Source: Luzula sylvatica (Eukaryota; Streptophyta; Magnoliopsida; Poales; Juncaceae). Taken from it: DNA of 64,000 nucleotides. The notes below the pieces were generated by a model. The model did no database searches, was not told where the DNA came from, and worked only from the letters and a program-made list of their open reading frames with translations. Position 1 is the first letter of the stretch; each line of letters starts with the position of its first letter. The stretch is from contig OX326959.1 in NCBI GenBank assembly GCA_946800325.1, forward strand, positions 20,552,862 to 20,616,861, written 5' to 3'. This document shows, piece by piece, positions 13,301-22,309 of the stretch. The translations under genes and the position numbers were made by a program.

Positions 13301-14366
13301 AAATAAATCCACTCGGTAAAGTAATAAAAATATCTCCGACGGCCAATGCAGCAACGCTTGCTCCATTCCCTACTCGAAAATCCACTTCACCGCGTGTTAA
13401 CTTCCTTCTATTTTGAAGAACCTGCATATTTCGACAAATATGAGTTCCACAACCGGTATCTAATACCCAATTGTCCAAAATTGAAATGTTAACATCTATA
13501 ATAGTCATACCTGCGGTTCCGGCTTCCAAAGCCTTCCCCTTGCTTTTCTTCACCTCCTCGAGGTAAATCTTGCAATTTCTCTTCCAATGCCCAGTCTTTT
13601 TGCAATGGAAGCAGGTGACATCCTCAGATTTCTCCTTTCCTTTAGTCTTCGGTTTGGACAACGACTTGCCCGCACCGCCCTTGGACTTTTGTTTCTTACG
13701 AATCCCACCTTGAATCATGAGGACATCCCTAGCAACTCTTGCTTTGGGTTCTCCCGATGCCTTAAGCATCTCCGACTCAAAGTTCTTGAGCATCCCATGG
13801 AGCTCGGGAATCGTCTTGTTCATCGAATGCATATGATAGTTCGTTACGAAAGTTGAAAAAATCGGTGGCAATGCACATAAGATCAAATCTTGTTGCATTA
13901 TTGGTGACACCTTTTCTCCCAATTTCTCGAGACGATCAATCAATGATTGTACCTTTAACACGTGAGTGCTAACCGAAGATCCGTTAGGCATCTTACAGTT
14001 AACCAACTCCTTTAACGTATTGAACCTTTCAATGCGTTCTTGCTCTTGGAACATTTCCTTGAGCGTCGCGTTAATCTCGTACGCATCCGAATCCTCGAAT
14101 TGCTTCTGCAAATTCGCGTCCATACATGCCAACATGAGGCACGTCACGTCATTTGACTCCTTCTTAAGTTTGTCAAATGTCGCCTTTTCTTCGGGCGAAG
14201 CGTTCTCGTCGGGAGTAACCATCTTCGTGTCTAACACGTGACTTTTGCACTCTTGCCTAAGAACAATTCTTAGGTTACGGTGCCAGTCAAGATAGTTCTT
14301 GCCGACTAGCTTCTCCCTCTCCAATACCGATCTAATCGACATTGAGTTGGTGTTGCTTGATGTCAT
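10392..14366 (-). CDS. Intact copia gag-pol polyprotein of element C
   Basis: Single frame of 1324 codons encoding gag, protease, integrase, reverse transcriptase and RNase H in copia order. Gag (UBN2-like) covers residues 1-230. The zinc knuckle CX2CX4HX4C is C252, C255, H260, C265. The protease motif is D303-T304-G305. The integrase has an HHCC finger (H442, H447, C473, C476) and a catalytic triad D503, D566, E602, with exactly 35 residues between the last two. RT has D908 and Y993-V-D-D996. RNase H has D1167, E1208 or E1210, and D1246. No catalytic residue is missing and there is no frameshift between gag and pol. The ATG at 14364-14366 is the natural start, since the same start context occurs in A2. 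Protein level and activity are not shown by the sequence; lineage within copia was not assigned. Confidence 0.96.
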   Translation of the reverse strand: MTSSNTNSMSIRSVLEREKLVGKNYLDWHRNLRIVLRQECKSHVLDTKMVTPDENASPEEKATFDKLKKESNDVTCLMLACMDANLQKQFEDSDAYEINATLKEMFQEQERIERFNTLKELVNCKMPNGSSVSTHVLKVQSLIDRLEKLGEKVSPIMQQDLILCALPPIFSTFVTNYHMHSMNKTIPELHGMLKNFESEMLKASGEPKARVARDVLMIQGGIRKKQKSKGGAGKSLSKPKTKGKEKSEDVTCFHCKKTGHWKRNCKIYLEEVKKSKGKALEAGTAGMTIIDVNISILDNWVLDTGCGTHICRNMQVLQNRRKLTRGEVDFRVGNGASVAALAVGDIFITLPSGFILELNNCYFVPSLCKNIISVSRLANDGYEFIIKNNEFSICKDNLFYGNVLLENGLYILDMNYTNDKSIYNINTNRIKPKVDSKTYFWHCRLGHINEKRISKLHKDGLLDSFEFDSYGQCESCLLGKMTKAPFSKVGERSKELLELIHSDVCGPMSTEARGGYRYFITFTDDFSRYGYIYLMRNKSESFEKFKEFQNEVQNQLGKTIKALRSDRGGEYLSYEFEDHLKDCGIVSQLTPPGTPQWNGVSERRNRTLLNMVRSMMSQTSLPKSFWGYALETAAFLINRLPSKSVQKTPYEMWTGQPPVLSFIRIWGCDVYVRKMFSDKLEPKSEKCLFVGYPKETKGYYFYNPEENKVFIARRGTFLEEDFISQRASGSKIDLEEVRDSEINIEPMDVDPNPSIVADVEPIAQGAPRRSSRTRLEPVRYGFIVTDEGNVELIDDEPTTYKDAMLSEDSDKWHDAMKSEIQSMYDNQVWNLIDPPPLVKPVGCKWVFKKKIDMDGKVHTYKARLVAKGFKQIHGVDYDETFSPVAMLKSIRIILAIAAYYDYEIWQMDVKTAFLNGNLSEDVYMTQPEGFIDPKNPKKVCKLQRSIYGLKQASRSWNIRFDEVIREYDFIKNEEEPCVYKKVSGSRVAFLVLYVDDILIIGNDIPMLSDVKKYLNTRFAMKDLGEAAYILGVRIYRDRSKRLLGLSQSTYIDKVLKRFFMQNSKKGFLPMSSGINFSKAQCPTSSEEKNNMDKVPYASAVGSIMYAMICTRPDVSYALSVLSRYQSNPGDPHWQAVKTILKYLRRTKDQFLVYGGEDNGLVVTGYTDASFQTCTDDFRSQSGYVFCLNGGVVIWKSSKQPTVADSTTEAEYIAASEAAKEAVWVKKFVTELGVVPSISEPVAVYCDNTGAIAQAKEPRSHHRSKHILRKFHLIREILQRQDVVLLKIDTDENVADPFTKPLPVTKHDRHARTIGLRYLEEEVGL

Positions 14367-15885
14367 GATTGCTACAACGAAAAATACTTTAAAATAAGAT
14401 TGATACTGATATGTGCGAACTTATGCTATATGCTTATATGATAATATGAAATATGTTACTTTTATCAAATCAATAACCCTAATATTGATTCGGGATTCTA
14501 AATCCAATAACACTTCAAGACCCATATTTCATGATCCTCCCACAAGTGACTTTGGCCGACAAATGGGATCTCACTATTTAGGTAGGATAAATCCAATCGC
14601 ATCCAATACGACTCTTGACCTTTTATAGGATTTCGGTATCGAACCATATCATATATGATTCAAATTCCGTTTGTGCATCCTAACTATGCCCCGAACCCCA
14701 ATCGGATTGGCTTGGACGGTTAAGTCACAACCATGATCACATATCGTTCAATTGAACTACAAATGCGCCCGACTTTGGCCTGAACCCGCATTTGTCCCCA
14801 ATCAACGCTTGCCTCTCACGTTGATACATACAACAATGCACGCCCGACTTTGGCCTGAAACCGTGCAAGGTGTGATGACCAACCTCGGAGGTCGTGAACA
14901 TGGAAGGCATTTCATGACTTAAGTATTATGCAGGGATTTATGTGATATAATCTAATTATATCAATAAGCAAGTATATCATGATGAATGAACATAATTAAT
15001 AATGATTAGAACCACAATTAAATAAATCAGGAAAAATTACACTGTGCGTCACGACGCACCATAACGTCCGTCATGACGCACCGTACTAAAATGGACTTCC
15101 ATTGACTTCCGTCATGACGCAACATAACGTGCGTCACGACGGACTTCACAGGTCCGTCATGACGCCAGACAGTGCGTCACGACGGACCATACAAAACAAT
15201 TTTGTTGTCTATTCCAGAAACTATTTCAGGTTCCTCCGTCATGACGGTTGGTTACTACCGTCACGACGGACCGTGTTCTTCCGTCATGATGCCAGACGGT
15301 GCGTCATGACGGACTGTACAAAACTATTTTGTTCAGTTTTCCAGAAACTTTTTGAGGTTCTTCCGTCATGATGGTTGATTATACCGTCACGACGGACTGT
15401 TCTGATCCGTCATGACGCCAGAGGGTGCGTCATGACGCACTGAACAAAACCATTTTGTTCAGTTTGCCAGAAACTTTTTGGACTTCTACCGTCACGACGC
15501 ACCAAATGGTCCGTCATGATGGTACGAATTTACACAGTGCGTCATGACGCACAACTTTTGTGCGTCACGACGGACTGAGTAACGCCTCAGATCCAACTCT
15601 TGGATTTCCCGTGTGCGTCATGACGCACCATATCGTGCGTCATGACGCACCAGACCTGAAATTCAGTTTTATTTTGTAATTTTAACAGATTTTAATCGTT
15701 TCAAAAACGATTAATCATGAACAATTCATGATTACTTCTAGATTCTTTTGATCATCTCATGATCAAATACTAGTAAGATTTCTATGGTCCTAATTTTACA
15801 ACTACATGATTATGTCCTAAAATTCTACATGAAATTCCGAATAACACTTATTCGAAATCGATTCGACGATCGAATCGTGACGATC
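14367..15885 (-). other. Element C 5' leader with palindrome array
   Basis: About 1.5 kb of untranslated leader between the primer binding site and the gag start. Roughly 15040-15650 holds about 20 copies of palindromes with core CGTCATGACG or CGTCACGACG, flanked by TG/CA or TC/GA to give GTGCGTCATGACGCAC-like or GTCCGTCACGACGGAC-like units. Three longer repeats of about 120 bp also occur here, each with a TTTTGTT(C/G)...CCAGAAACT segment. The rest, 14400-15000, is colinear with the leaders of A1, A2 and B. Confidence 0.8.
15040..15652. repeat. Leader array of CGTCATGACG-type palindromes (element C)
   Basis: About 20 units of 14-16 bp with irregular spacing of 5-40 bp. Many are perfect (GTGCGTCATGACGCAC). 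Others are half-and-half (GTCCGTCATGACGCAC). The same motif is in the LTR of this element but in no other family in the window. Confidence 0.9.
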
Positions 15886-15897
15886 GCTCTGATACCA
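15886..15897 (-). other. Element C primer binding site (initiator-Met tRNA)
   Basis: TGGTATCAGAGC on the minus strand, one base from the LTR edge. Confidence 0.92.
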
Positions 15898-16439
15898 CTG
15901 TTGGAAATCGGCGTCACTACCGAGCCCCGCGCAGCGGATTGAGAGGCCCGGTCCGACCCGATCCCGAGGACCACGTCAACGACTCGACCGTACGAATCAT
16001 GAAATGCAACTAAACCTATGAATATAACTCTTATATACATAGAAACATACCACGTGAAATTGATCACGGAGACGGGTTGTTCAGTTAGTTACTGCTTGCT
16101 TCGATTCCGGCGACACGCACGTCCCACGCCCGCGCGATTCGACACCAAATCCGAAGCTCCGATTATGTCGTATACAACCGGATTCTATCCGATTTGTCTC
16201 CGACCTTGCTCGTTCTTGCTCTCGATTGATCACAGTCGAAGATCTTAGTTTAGATCTCTCTACTCGTATCCACCTCGAGCTTTTCGTCTTTCGGTTGCGG
16301 TGAATTCCCCTAAAATTCACCACAATCTTGCTTAAATTTCCTCAACTTGTCACACAAGTTTTATCTCTTTTCTCCAAGCTCTAGATCTAGTTCTTAGCAC
16401 AGAATAATGGCTTAGAGAGAGAGAGAGAGGTTACAAGAA

Positions 16440-16450
16440 TATAAATATAT
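16440..16450 (-). promoter_or_regulatory. Putative TATA box of element C LTR
   Basis: ATATATTTATA on the minus strand, between the palindrome array and a (CT)n tract. The matching copy in the other LTR is near 8871-8881. Confidence 0.5.
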
Positions 16451-16510
16451 TCTGTGATTAATGAGTATTAATGAGTATCAAAAACTGCTAATCCAGAATT
16501 CGGATCACAG

Positions 16511-16735
16511 TGCGTCATGACGCACCATATGGTGCGTCACGGCGCACCAGTCACAATTACTGAATATAGCCGTTACACAGTGTATCGTCATGACGCACGA
16601 TAACGTCCGTCATGACGCACCACCGTCATGACGCACAAATTGGTGCGTCGTGACGGTATACTCACAGATTGGCTTTCTCAGAATTACTCTACTGTGCGTC
16701 ATGACGCACAATATGGTGCGTCATGACGCACCATG
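16511..16735. promoter_or_regulatory. U3 palindrome array of element C
   Basis: Eight units: perfect GTGCGTCATGACGCAC near 16511, 16694 and 16715, and variants between them. Two pairs are joined by CATATGG or AATATGG, so that the junction GCACCATATGGTGC is itself a palindrome. The array ends about 60 bp upstream (minus sense) of the TATA-like tract. Each unit holds two inverted TGACG cores, the half-site of TGA-type bZIP factors; binding is inference. Confidence 0.65.
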
Positions 16736-16857
16736 TAATTTCTGCCAGATTTGCATAATCTTATTATGCATCCAATCGTTCCGACGAACACGTATGTTTG
16801 TCTACACTCATTTGTATATTCAACTAGTTGATCTGTAACTGTATTTCCTTCATATTC

Positions 16858-17786
16858 CAACTCCGAGAAGCTTTCTTCAATCCATAAATGGATCGTTGCA
16901 ACTTGCACACTTTATCTGGACTCTTTGAATCGACAAAACCCTCGGGCTGTGTCATGTACACATCCTCTTCTAAGTTCCCGTTAAGGAATGCGGTTTTGAC
17001 ATCCATTTTCCAAATCTCGTAGTCATAATACGCAGAGATAGCAAGTAAGATCCGTATGGATTTAAGCATTGCCACGGGAGAAAACGTTTCTTCATAGTCT
17101 ACACCATGAATTTGTTTGAAACCTTTCGCCACAAGCCGTGCTTTATAAGTGTTTACATTCCCATCCATGTCGGTCTTCTTCTTGAAGACCCACTTACATC
17201 CCACTGGTTTAACCCCGGGAGGTGGATCAATCAAGTTCCAAACTTGATTATCGTACATGGATTGAATCTCAGATTTCATGGCAGTTTGCCACTTATCGGA
17301 ATCCTCGCTTTTCATAGCCTCGCGATAAGATGTCGGTTCATCATCTATGAATTCGACTTCATCGTCATTTGCCACGATAAAACCATATCGTATAGGCTCT
17401 TGACGAATCCTACCCGATCTACGAATTGCGCCTTGTGCACTTGACTCCGTTTCATCAAAAGTTGCCGAAACCGGATCAACGTTCATCGGTTCAACATTCG
17501 TTTGTGGGTCTCGAATTTCTTCAAAATCTATTTCAGTCCCATTCACTCGCCTAGAGATAAAATCCTCCTCAAGGAAGACTCCTCTTCGAGCTACGAAAAC
17601 TTTATTTTCGATTGGAAGATAGAAATAATATCCTTTTGTTTCCTTAGGATACCCGACAAATATACATTTTTCAGATTTGGGTTCGAGCTTATCCGAAATT
17701 AATTTTCGAACATATGCTTCACAACCCCAAATCTTAACAAAAGACAACTTTGGAGCTTTTCCAAACCACATCTCATATGGCGTCTT
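16858..17786 (-). pseudogene. A2 gag-pol piece 3: integrase C-terminus to reverse transcriptase
   Basis: Severed middle of the A2 polyprotein. Reading from the right it has the integrase C-terminal part (IWGCEAYVRK, FVGYPKETKGYYFY, EEDFISRRVNG), the acidic linker, and the RT start (VWNLIDPPPGVKPVGCKWVFK, KARLVAKGFK, MDVKTAFLNGNLEEDVYM, LQRSIYGLKKASRSWN). It is open throughout. It is cut on the right by element D (17787) and on the left by element C, at the residues that continue at 8324. The final codons of the longer open frame, below 16858, belong to the C LTR and are not A2 sequence. Confidence 0.92.
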
Positions 17787-19390
17787 TGTTGGTTAATTCT
17801 AACCTAGAGGGGGGTGAATAGGTAACCTAGTGGGCAATTTTCGACTAGGTATACAAATTCTTCTTGCGGAAGCTAATTAATGAAATTTAAATAGAGTAGA
17901 AAATACCGAACACGTGAACACACGATGTTGATTACGGAGTTCGGTAGGTGGTTGCTCTGTAGCTTTAACTCACCCTTTACTTGCTTAATCGACCGATTCG
18001 ATTAGTGGCAAGTACCTACGTCTCCGGGAATGCCTTGTGCCTCTTTTTGGCTTTCGATTGAATTCCAACTCAACTCGATTACAAGGATTTGCCTAGATCG
18101 ATTTACACGCTTCTATCGATCTATAGCTAAGGCTCTTTACACTTTTTGTACTAGCCTATTACAATTTCTAAATACGAACTAAGACGTGATCGGTCACGCA
18201 AGTTGGGAATAGTATTTGAAAGGAGAAGAGGGAAATCTAATCTCTAAGAATGTTTTAGAAGATTATCTAACTCAATGGTATAGCAAGGATTCTCTCTTTT
18301 GAAGGTATAATTTGGATAGTTGAAGTCCCTAGAGAGAATGAGGGAAGGGTTCTATTTATAGAACACATAGTCCCTTCCCTCACTTGCTTATTCTGAATAG
18401 TCCGTTGCAACGGACATATGGTCCGTTGCAACGGAGTGATTCAAAAACTAGCCGTTGGAGGCTGTCGTACTTGAATTTATTACACAGTCCGTTGTAACGT
18501 AAGTAGTCCGTTGCAACGGACATATGGTCCGTTGCAACGGAGTGATTCAAAAACTAGCCGTTGGAGGCTGTCGTACTTGAATTTATTACACAGTCCGTTG
18601 TAACGTAAGTAGTCCGTTGCAACGGAAGTCTGTGTTAGCTAGTCCGTTGCCACGGACTTGAGTCCGTTCCAACGGACATGCTACTGAGACAACACTTCAG
18701 CTTTGGTTTTAATTCCCGTTGCAACGGAGAGTTTTCCGTTACAATGTGGTGAGGGGTTCCGTTACAACGGATTGGTTATTCCGTTGCAACGGACTTATGT
18801 GGAAGTTTATACTGAAGTGAAGCCTTGATGTCCGTTACAACGGACATTAATGTCCGTTACAACGCACATTCTTCTGTGACAGGCTTCCTCATTGGAAATA
18901 AAATACCGTTGCAACGGAGATAGAGTTCCGTTACAACGTACATTTCCGTTACAACGTATTGGTGATTACGTTGCAACGGACTATACTGGTTTTTCCCATG
19001 TTGAATAAATCGAGTAGTTCCGTTACAACGGACTGGAATTCCGTTGCAACGGACATACTGATTTCAGCCTTTTTAGTTGAATTCAAGTACTTTTTCATTG
19101 AGTTTAATCTTTTAAACAAGTTTAGAGATACCTATATATTGTATTGATGATTAGGTAGATATCCCAACTTGCGGAATCTTCTATGTCTTGATCTTCTTCG
19201 CAATTCTTCAATGTCTTGATTCATGTGCGTCTTGATTTTATCCGTGATTCTTTGACGTCTTTGATTGTTGTTATTCTTGATTGATCCTTTCATTTTGTAC
19301 CTATCTCCTACACATTTATCTTGCTAGATTTTGTTAGTAGTATCGACATTGTATTTGAGATAATCAAACAATAGAAAATTTGAACCAACA
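17787..19390 (-). repeat. Element D 3' LTR
   Basis: 1604 bp, TGTTGG...CCAACA. It is 106 bp longer than the other LTR because a unit covering about 18404-18509 is repeated in tandem at about 18510-18615. It contains some 20 palindromes of the CCGTTGCAACGG type between 18400 and 19060. Confidence 0.94.
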
Positions 19391-19404
19391 AACTCCCCCT
19401 TTTG
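19391..19404 (-). other. Element D polypurine tract
   Basis: CAAAAGGGGGAGTT on the minus strand directly before the 3' LTR. Further AG-rich runs follow inside the element near 19465-19565. Confidence 0.85.
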
Positions 19405-19896
19405 ATTCATTTCAAAACAATGTCGATTTGGAGAGATACATCGATTATCGGTATCTTTCCAATACGATTATCCTTTCTCCCCCTTTTTGAAAGTGGATTA
19501 AAAGGGATTGAATTGGAAAAATCATGAAGGAAAGCTCCCCCTACATACAAGCTCCCCCTAAACACGTGCATATCGCGCGTGTATGAGCTTTGATGTAGTT
19601 GAATACTCTTTTAAATTATGAATGATTTTTGAGATTAATATGTGATATAATTTTCGAGTTTTAGTAATGAGAAAGTTAACAAAGTAATATAATACTCATT
19701 TGCACAAAACATTTTAACGAAATCAAACCTTAATCATAAATTCACGTTTATATAAGCAAACATGCATGGATACACATACGAAATAGCATAATTAAAACAA
19801 GTTTTTCTAAAACACACATGACAAGACATATGCAAATAGGTACTAATTTTAGAAAATGTTTTGATGCTCTAATGAGCTAGGTAGACACACATAACT

Positions 19897-21204
19897 CTAA
19901 TCATCTCCGTTCGAGTCTTCATCGTCGGGATCGTTGTAGGCTTTGAAGCGAAGGTTCATTTCCTCGAATTTGGTATCGATATATTCATATAATTCCGTAC
20001 GGAGTTGAACTTGATGGTTTCGGTTGAGGGCGTTATCAGCGAAAACCTCATCGCGGGCCGCAAGAACGATTTCGCGGGTCGTACGATTGTCGGCGAGGAT
20101 CTCATCGCGTCTTGATTCGGCGCTAGTGTTGAGTTCGAGGGTTTGGGCTGCGAGAAGTGCTTGCATGTCCTCAGAAGTTAGATACGGTTGAGTGGATGAG
20201 CTAGAGCCATCATTGAGAGCACGTCGTTTGGGCCGGCGGAACGGTTCCGGAGGATTGTTGGTATCTTGCGTCGGAGGGTCAAATCGAACCCATGCGGAGG
20301 GAATTTCAGGAAAGAAATAGGGACCGGCTCGGTTGTTTCTAGAATAGTGGTCCGAGAGGCCTCGATTGGTCTTTCGACTTAGTCCGAACACTTCAAGGCG
20401 TTCGGGAGTCAAGAGATTGTCGGTCGTGACCTTCCCAAATGGCCATTCCGATTCCGGTATCGTAATCCCGGATTTGAAGCATGCGAGGGTGATGATGTGG
20501 CCATAGGGAAGAGAGGATGTGCCGACTCGCAACGAGTATTCCATGTGCTTGATGATCAAGTTGGGAATGTTGATTGTGGGTGTATCTTGGTACCATATAT
20601 TGTAGATTAACACCTTGTTTCGTGTTTCGAGATTCGTTTTTAATTTAACGACCGGGGTGAGAACGTTATTCCCGATTTGCCATGCGATTCGGATATTAGG
20701 TTCGTATTTGGTGGAGTATGAATACGTTCCATCATTAGTGGTGATTTTCTCCATCTCCTCCGAGTCATTACCGTGATATGAGTCACCACGACTCACATAG
20801 AAGCGCTCACCGGCCGAGGATAGACCGAGCCATTCGATCAAATTTTCTTCCGAGATGATTAATTCCTTTCCTAGGACATAGCTTCGAATGCATTTGTTGT
20901 CGTCGTCATGTGTGGCGTGAGCGTAGAAGAGACGCACGATTTGGTTGTATACGGGGTATTGAAGACTACACAACCCACCGATACTCCAATCGTTGATTCG
21001 ATGTTGGAGGCTTTCGCGAAGCGTGACAGCCTCGGGAGGAATTTCTACGTAGAAACATTTCGCGACCGGACGCTCTTTGAATTCGTCCTGAAATTTACGT
21101 GCTCGCGTAATTGATTCGAAGAGATAGTTGTTTTCGGTATTGTTGAATTCGAATCGGCGATTGCCTGTTGGTAATGGACGTTTGCTTGCTCTTCTCGATG
21201 CCAT
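19897..21204 (-). CDS. Plant transposon-associated ORF of element D (435 aa)
   Basis: Complete frame with ATG at 21202-21204. The N-terminus is basic (MASRRASKRPLP). A central region of roughly residues 60-330, including RINDWSIGG, NLIEWLGLSS, a DTPTINIPNLIIKHMEYSLR block and LPYGHIITLACFKSGI, resembles the putative plant transposon protein domain that accompanies many non-autonomous and Athila-like retroelements. The C-terminus is polar and charged, ending in an acidic DPDDEDSNGDD, and a coiled coil is likely around residues 365-425. The function of the domain is unknown. The ORF lies downstream of gag, separated by about 1.1 kb with its own palindrome array, so it may be expressed from a separate promoter. 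No frameshift is seen. Confidence 0.75.
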   Translation of the reverse strand: MASRRASKRPLPTGNRRFEFNNTENNYLFESITRARKFQDEFKERPVAKCFYVEIPPEAVTLRESLQHRINDWSIGGLCSLQYPVYNQIVRLFYAHATHDDDNKCIRSYVLGKELIISEENLIEWLGLSSAGERFYVSRGDSYHGNDSEEMEKITTNDGTYSYSTKYEPNIRIAWQIGNNVLTPVVKLKTNLETRNKVLIYNIWYQDTPTINIPNLIIKHMEYSLRVGTSSLPYGHIITLACFKSGITIPESEWPFGKVTTDNLLTPERLEVFGLSRKTNRGLSDHYSRNNRAGPYFFPEIPSAWVRFDPPTQDTNNPPEPFRRPKRRALNDGSSSSTQPYLTSEDMQALLAAQTLELNTSAESRRDEILADNRTTREIVLAARDEVFADNALNRNHQVQLRTELYEYIDTKFEEMNLRFKAYNDPDDEDSNGDD

Positions 21205-21273
21205 GAAAGGAAATTGAGAGATGGATTAGGGTTTTTGAGATGTGGAGAGAGTTTGGGAAGTAAATGAAGGGGT

Positions 21274-21284
21274 TTTAAATAGGT
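21274..21284 (-). promoter_or_regulatory. Possible TATA box in front of the second ORF of element D
   Basis: CTATTTAAAAC on the minus strand, 70 bp upstream of the ATG and about 140 bp downstream of the internal palindrome array. This matches the order array-TATA-start seen in the LTR, but the TATA match is imperfect. Confidence 0.4.
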
Positions 21285-21419
21285 TGGATTTTCGGTTTTG
21301 AAGAAGTGGATAGGTTTAAAGTAGAGGGATTTTAGAAGGTTTTCGGTTTTGGAGAGATTTTTACGAAGTGGAAAGAGTGGAGAGAGAAACCAGTCGAATA
21401 GTTTTATGCATTATTGTGA

Positions 21420-21765
21420 ACTCCGTTGCAACGGAAGTCTAGTTCCGTTATAACGCAACTGTCGATTTGGGGGTAATCAGCTGGTATTTCAGTAGTCCGT
21501 TATAATGAAATAGGTTCGTTGTAACGCAAATGTCCGTTGTAACGGATTGGTTTATCCGTTGTAACGGACTTCTGTGGTTTGAGAGACTTTCTGAGCTGAG
21601 GTAGACCGTTGTAACGCAGTGAATTCCGTTACCACGGAGAGGACCTATTCGTTGCAACGGATTGGTTTATCCGTTGTAACGGAGCTTATGTTGTCTCAGG
21701 TTTTAGCTTGTCTTCTTGAGTTCCGTTGTAACGCACATTTGTGCGTTGTAACGGACTATCTTCTG
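21420..21765. repeat. Internal palindrome array of element D
   Basis: About twelve CCGTTGTAACGG-type units in 345 bp, between the gag ORF and the second ORF. It uses the same motif as the LTR, but most units here have TGTA or TATA at the centre rather than TGCA. Confidence 0.88.
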
Positions 21766-22309
21766 AGATTGAGTTTTAAAATTTTGATTTTGAAAAAGTC
21801 TTTGTGTGTCACAAATTCCAAAAAAAAAATATATTTTATTTAAAATAAGTTTTATGGATGTGGAAATATGCACTTTTTGGAAAAATTGTGTACAAGAATT
21901 TTATACAAATGAGCATGCGAGTATTCAAGACAATCGATGATATTTGTATAACTACCAAATAGCTTTAATGCTTAAGTCATTTATAGAGATATTATACCTT
22001 TGCTCCGGTCATGGACCCGAGAACCAAGCTTGCGAAAGAGAGTTCTTGATCAATTTCTAGGGCTCATTTTTCCTCTACGATAGATCGTGAAGTTTTGCGT
22101 ACGATGAGCTTTTCGACTTCTCTCTTCGGTCTTGTGTGCCTTCATGGAAACAAGAATACCTTTCTCGCCCTTTTCGTAAGTGTGTAGATAATTATAAAAA
22201 TAGGGAATTCATATTGAAGGTTAATCTAATATGAATTCTTGTACTCATACTCCCCCTTAATGTTTGGCTTATGGTAGTGTGGTGAGGGAGTGAGTCTTTC
22301 ACACGTGAT

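Larger units (their letters stand above)
8330..16852 (-). mobile_element. Complete, young copia LTR retrotransposon C
   Basis: 8523 bp, bounded by the 5-bp duplication TATTC (8325-8329 and 16853-16857), with two 954-bp LTRs (8330-9283 and 15899-16852) that show no difference in my reading. It has a PPT next to the left LTR, an initiator-Met primer binding site next to the right LTR and one intact 1324-codon gag-pol frame. All signs point to a very recent insertion of an autonomous copy. It interrupts element A2 within RT. Confidence 0.96.
15899..16852 (-). repeat. Element C 5' LTR
   Basis: 954 bp, equal to the 3' LTR. On the minus strand U3 starts at 16852. Eight palindromes lie at about 16511-16735, followed directly by an AT-rich TATA-like tract (16437-16452) and a CT repeat at about 16412-16430. 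The palindromes therefore occupy the place of an upstream activating region. Confidence 0.95.

Noticed and set aside
15040..15652. CRISPR-like array of palindromic repeats
   Set aside because: Spacing is irregular (5-40 bp), repeat sequence varies, there are no cas genes and the context is the leader of a plant LTR retrotransposon.
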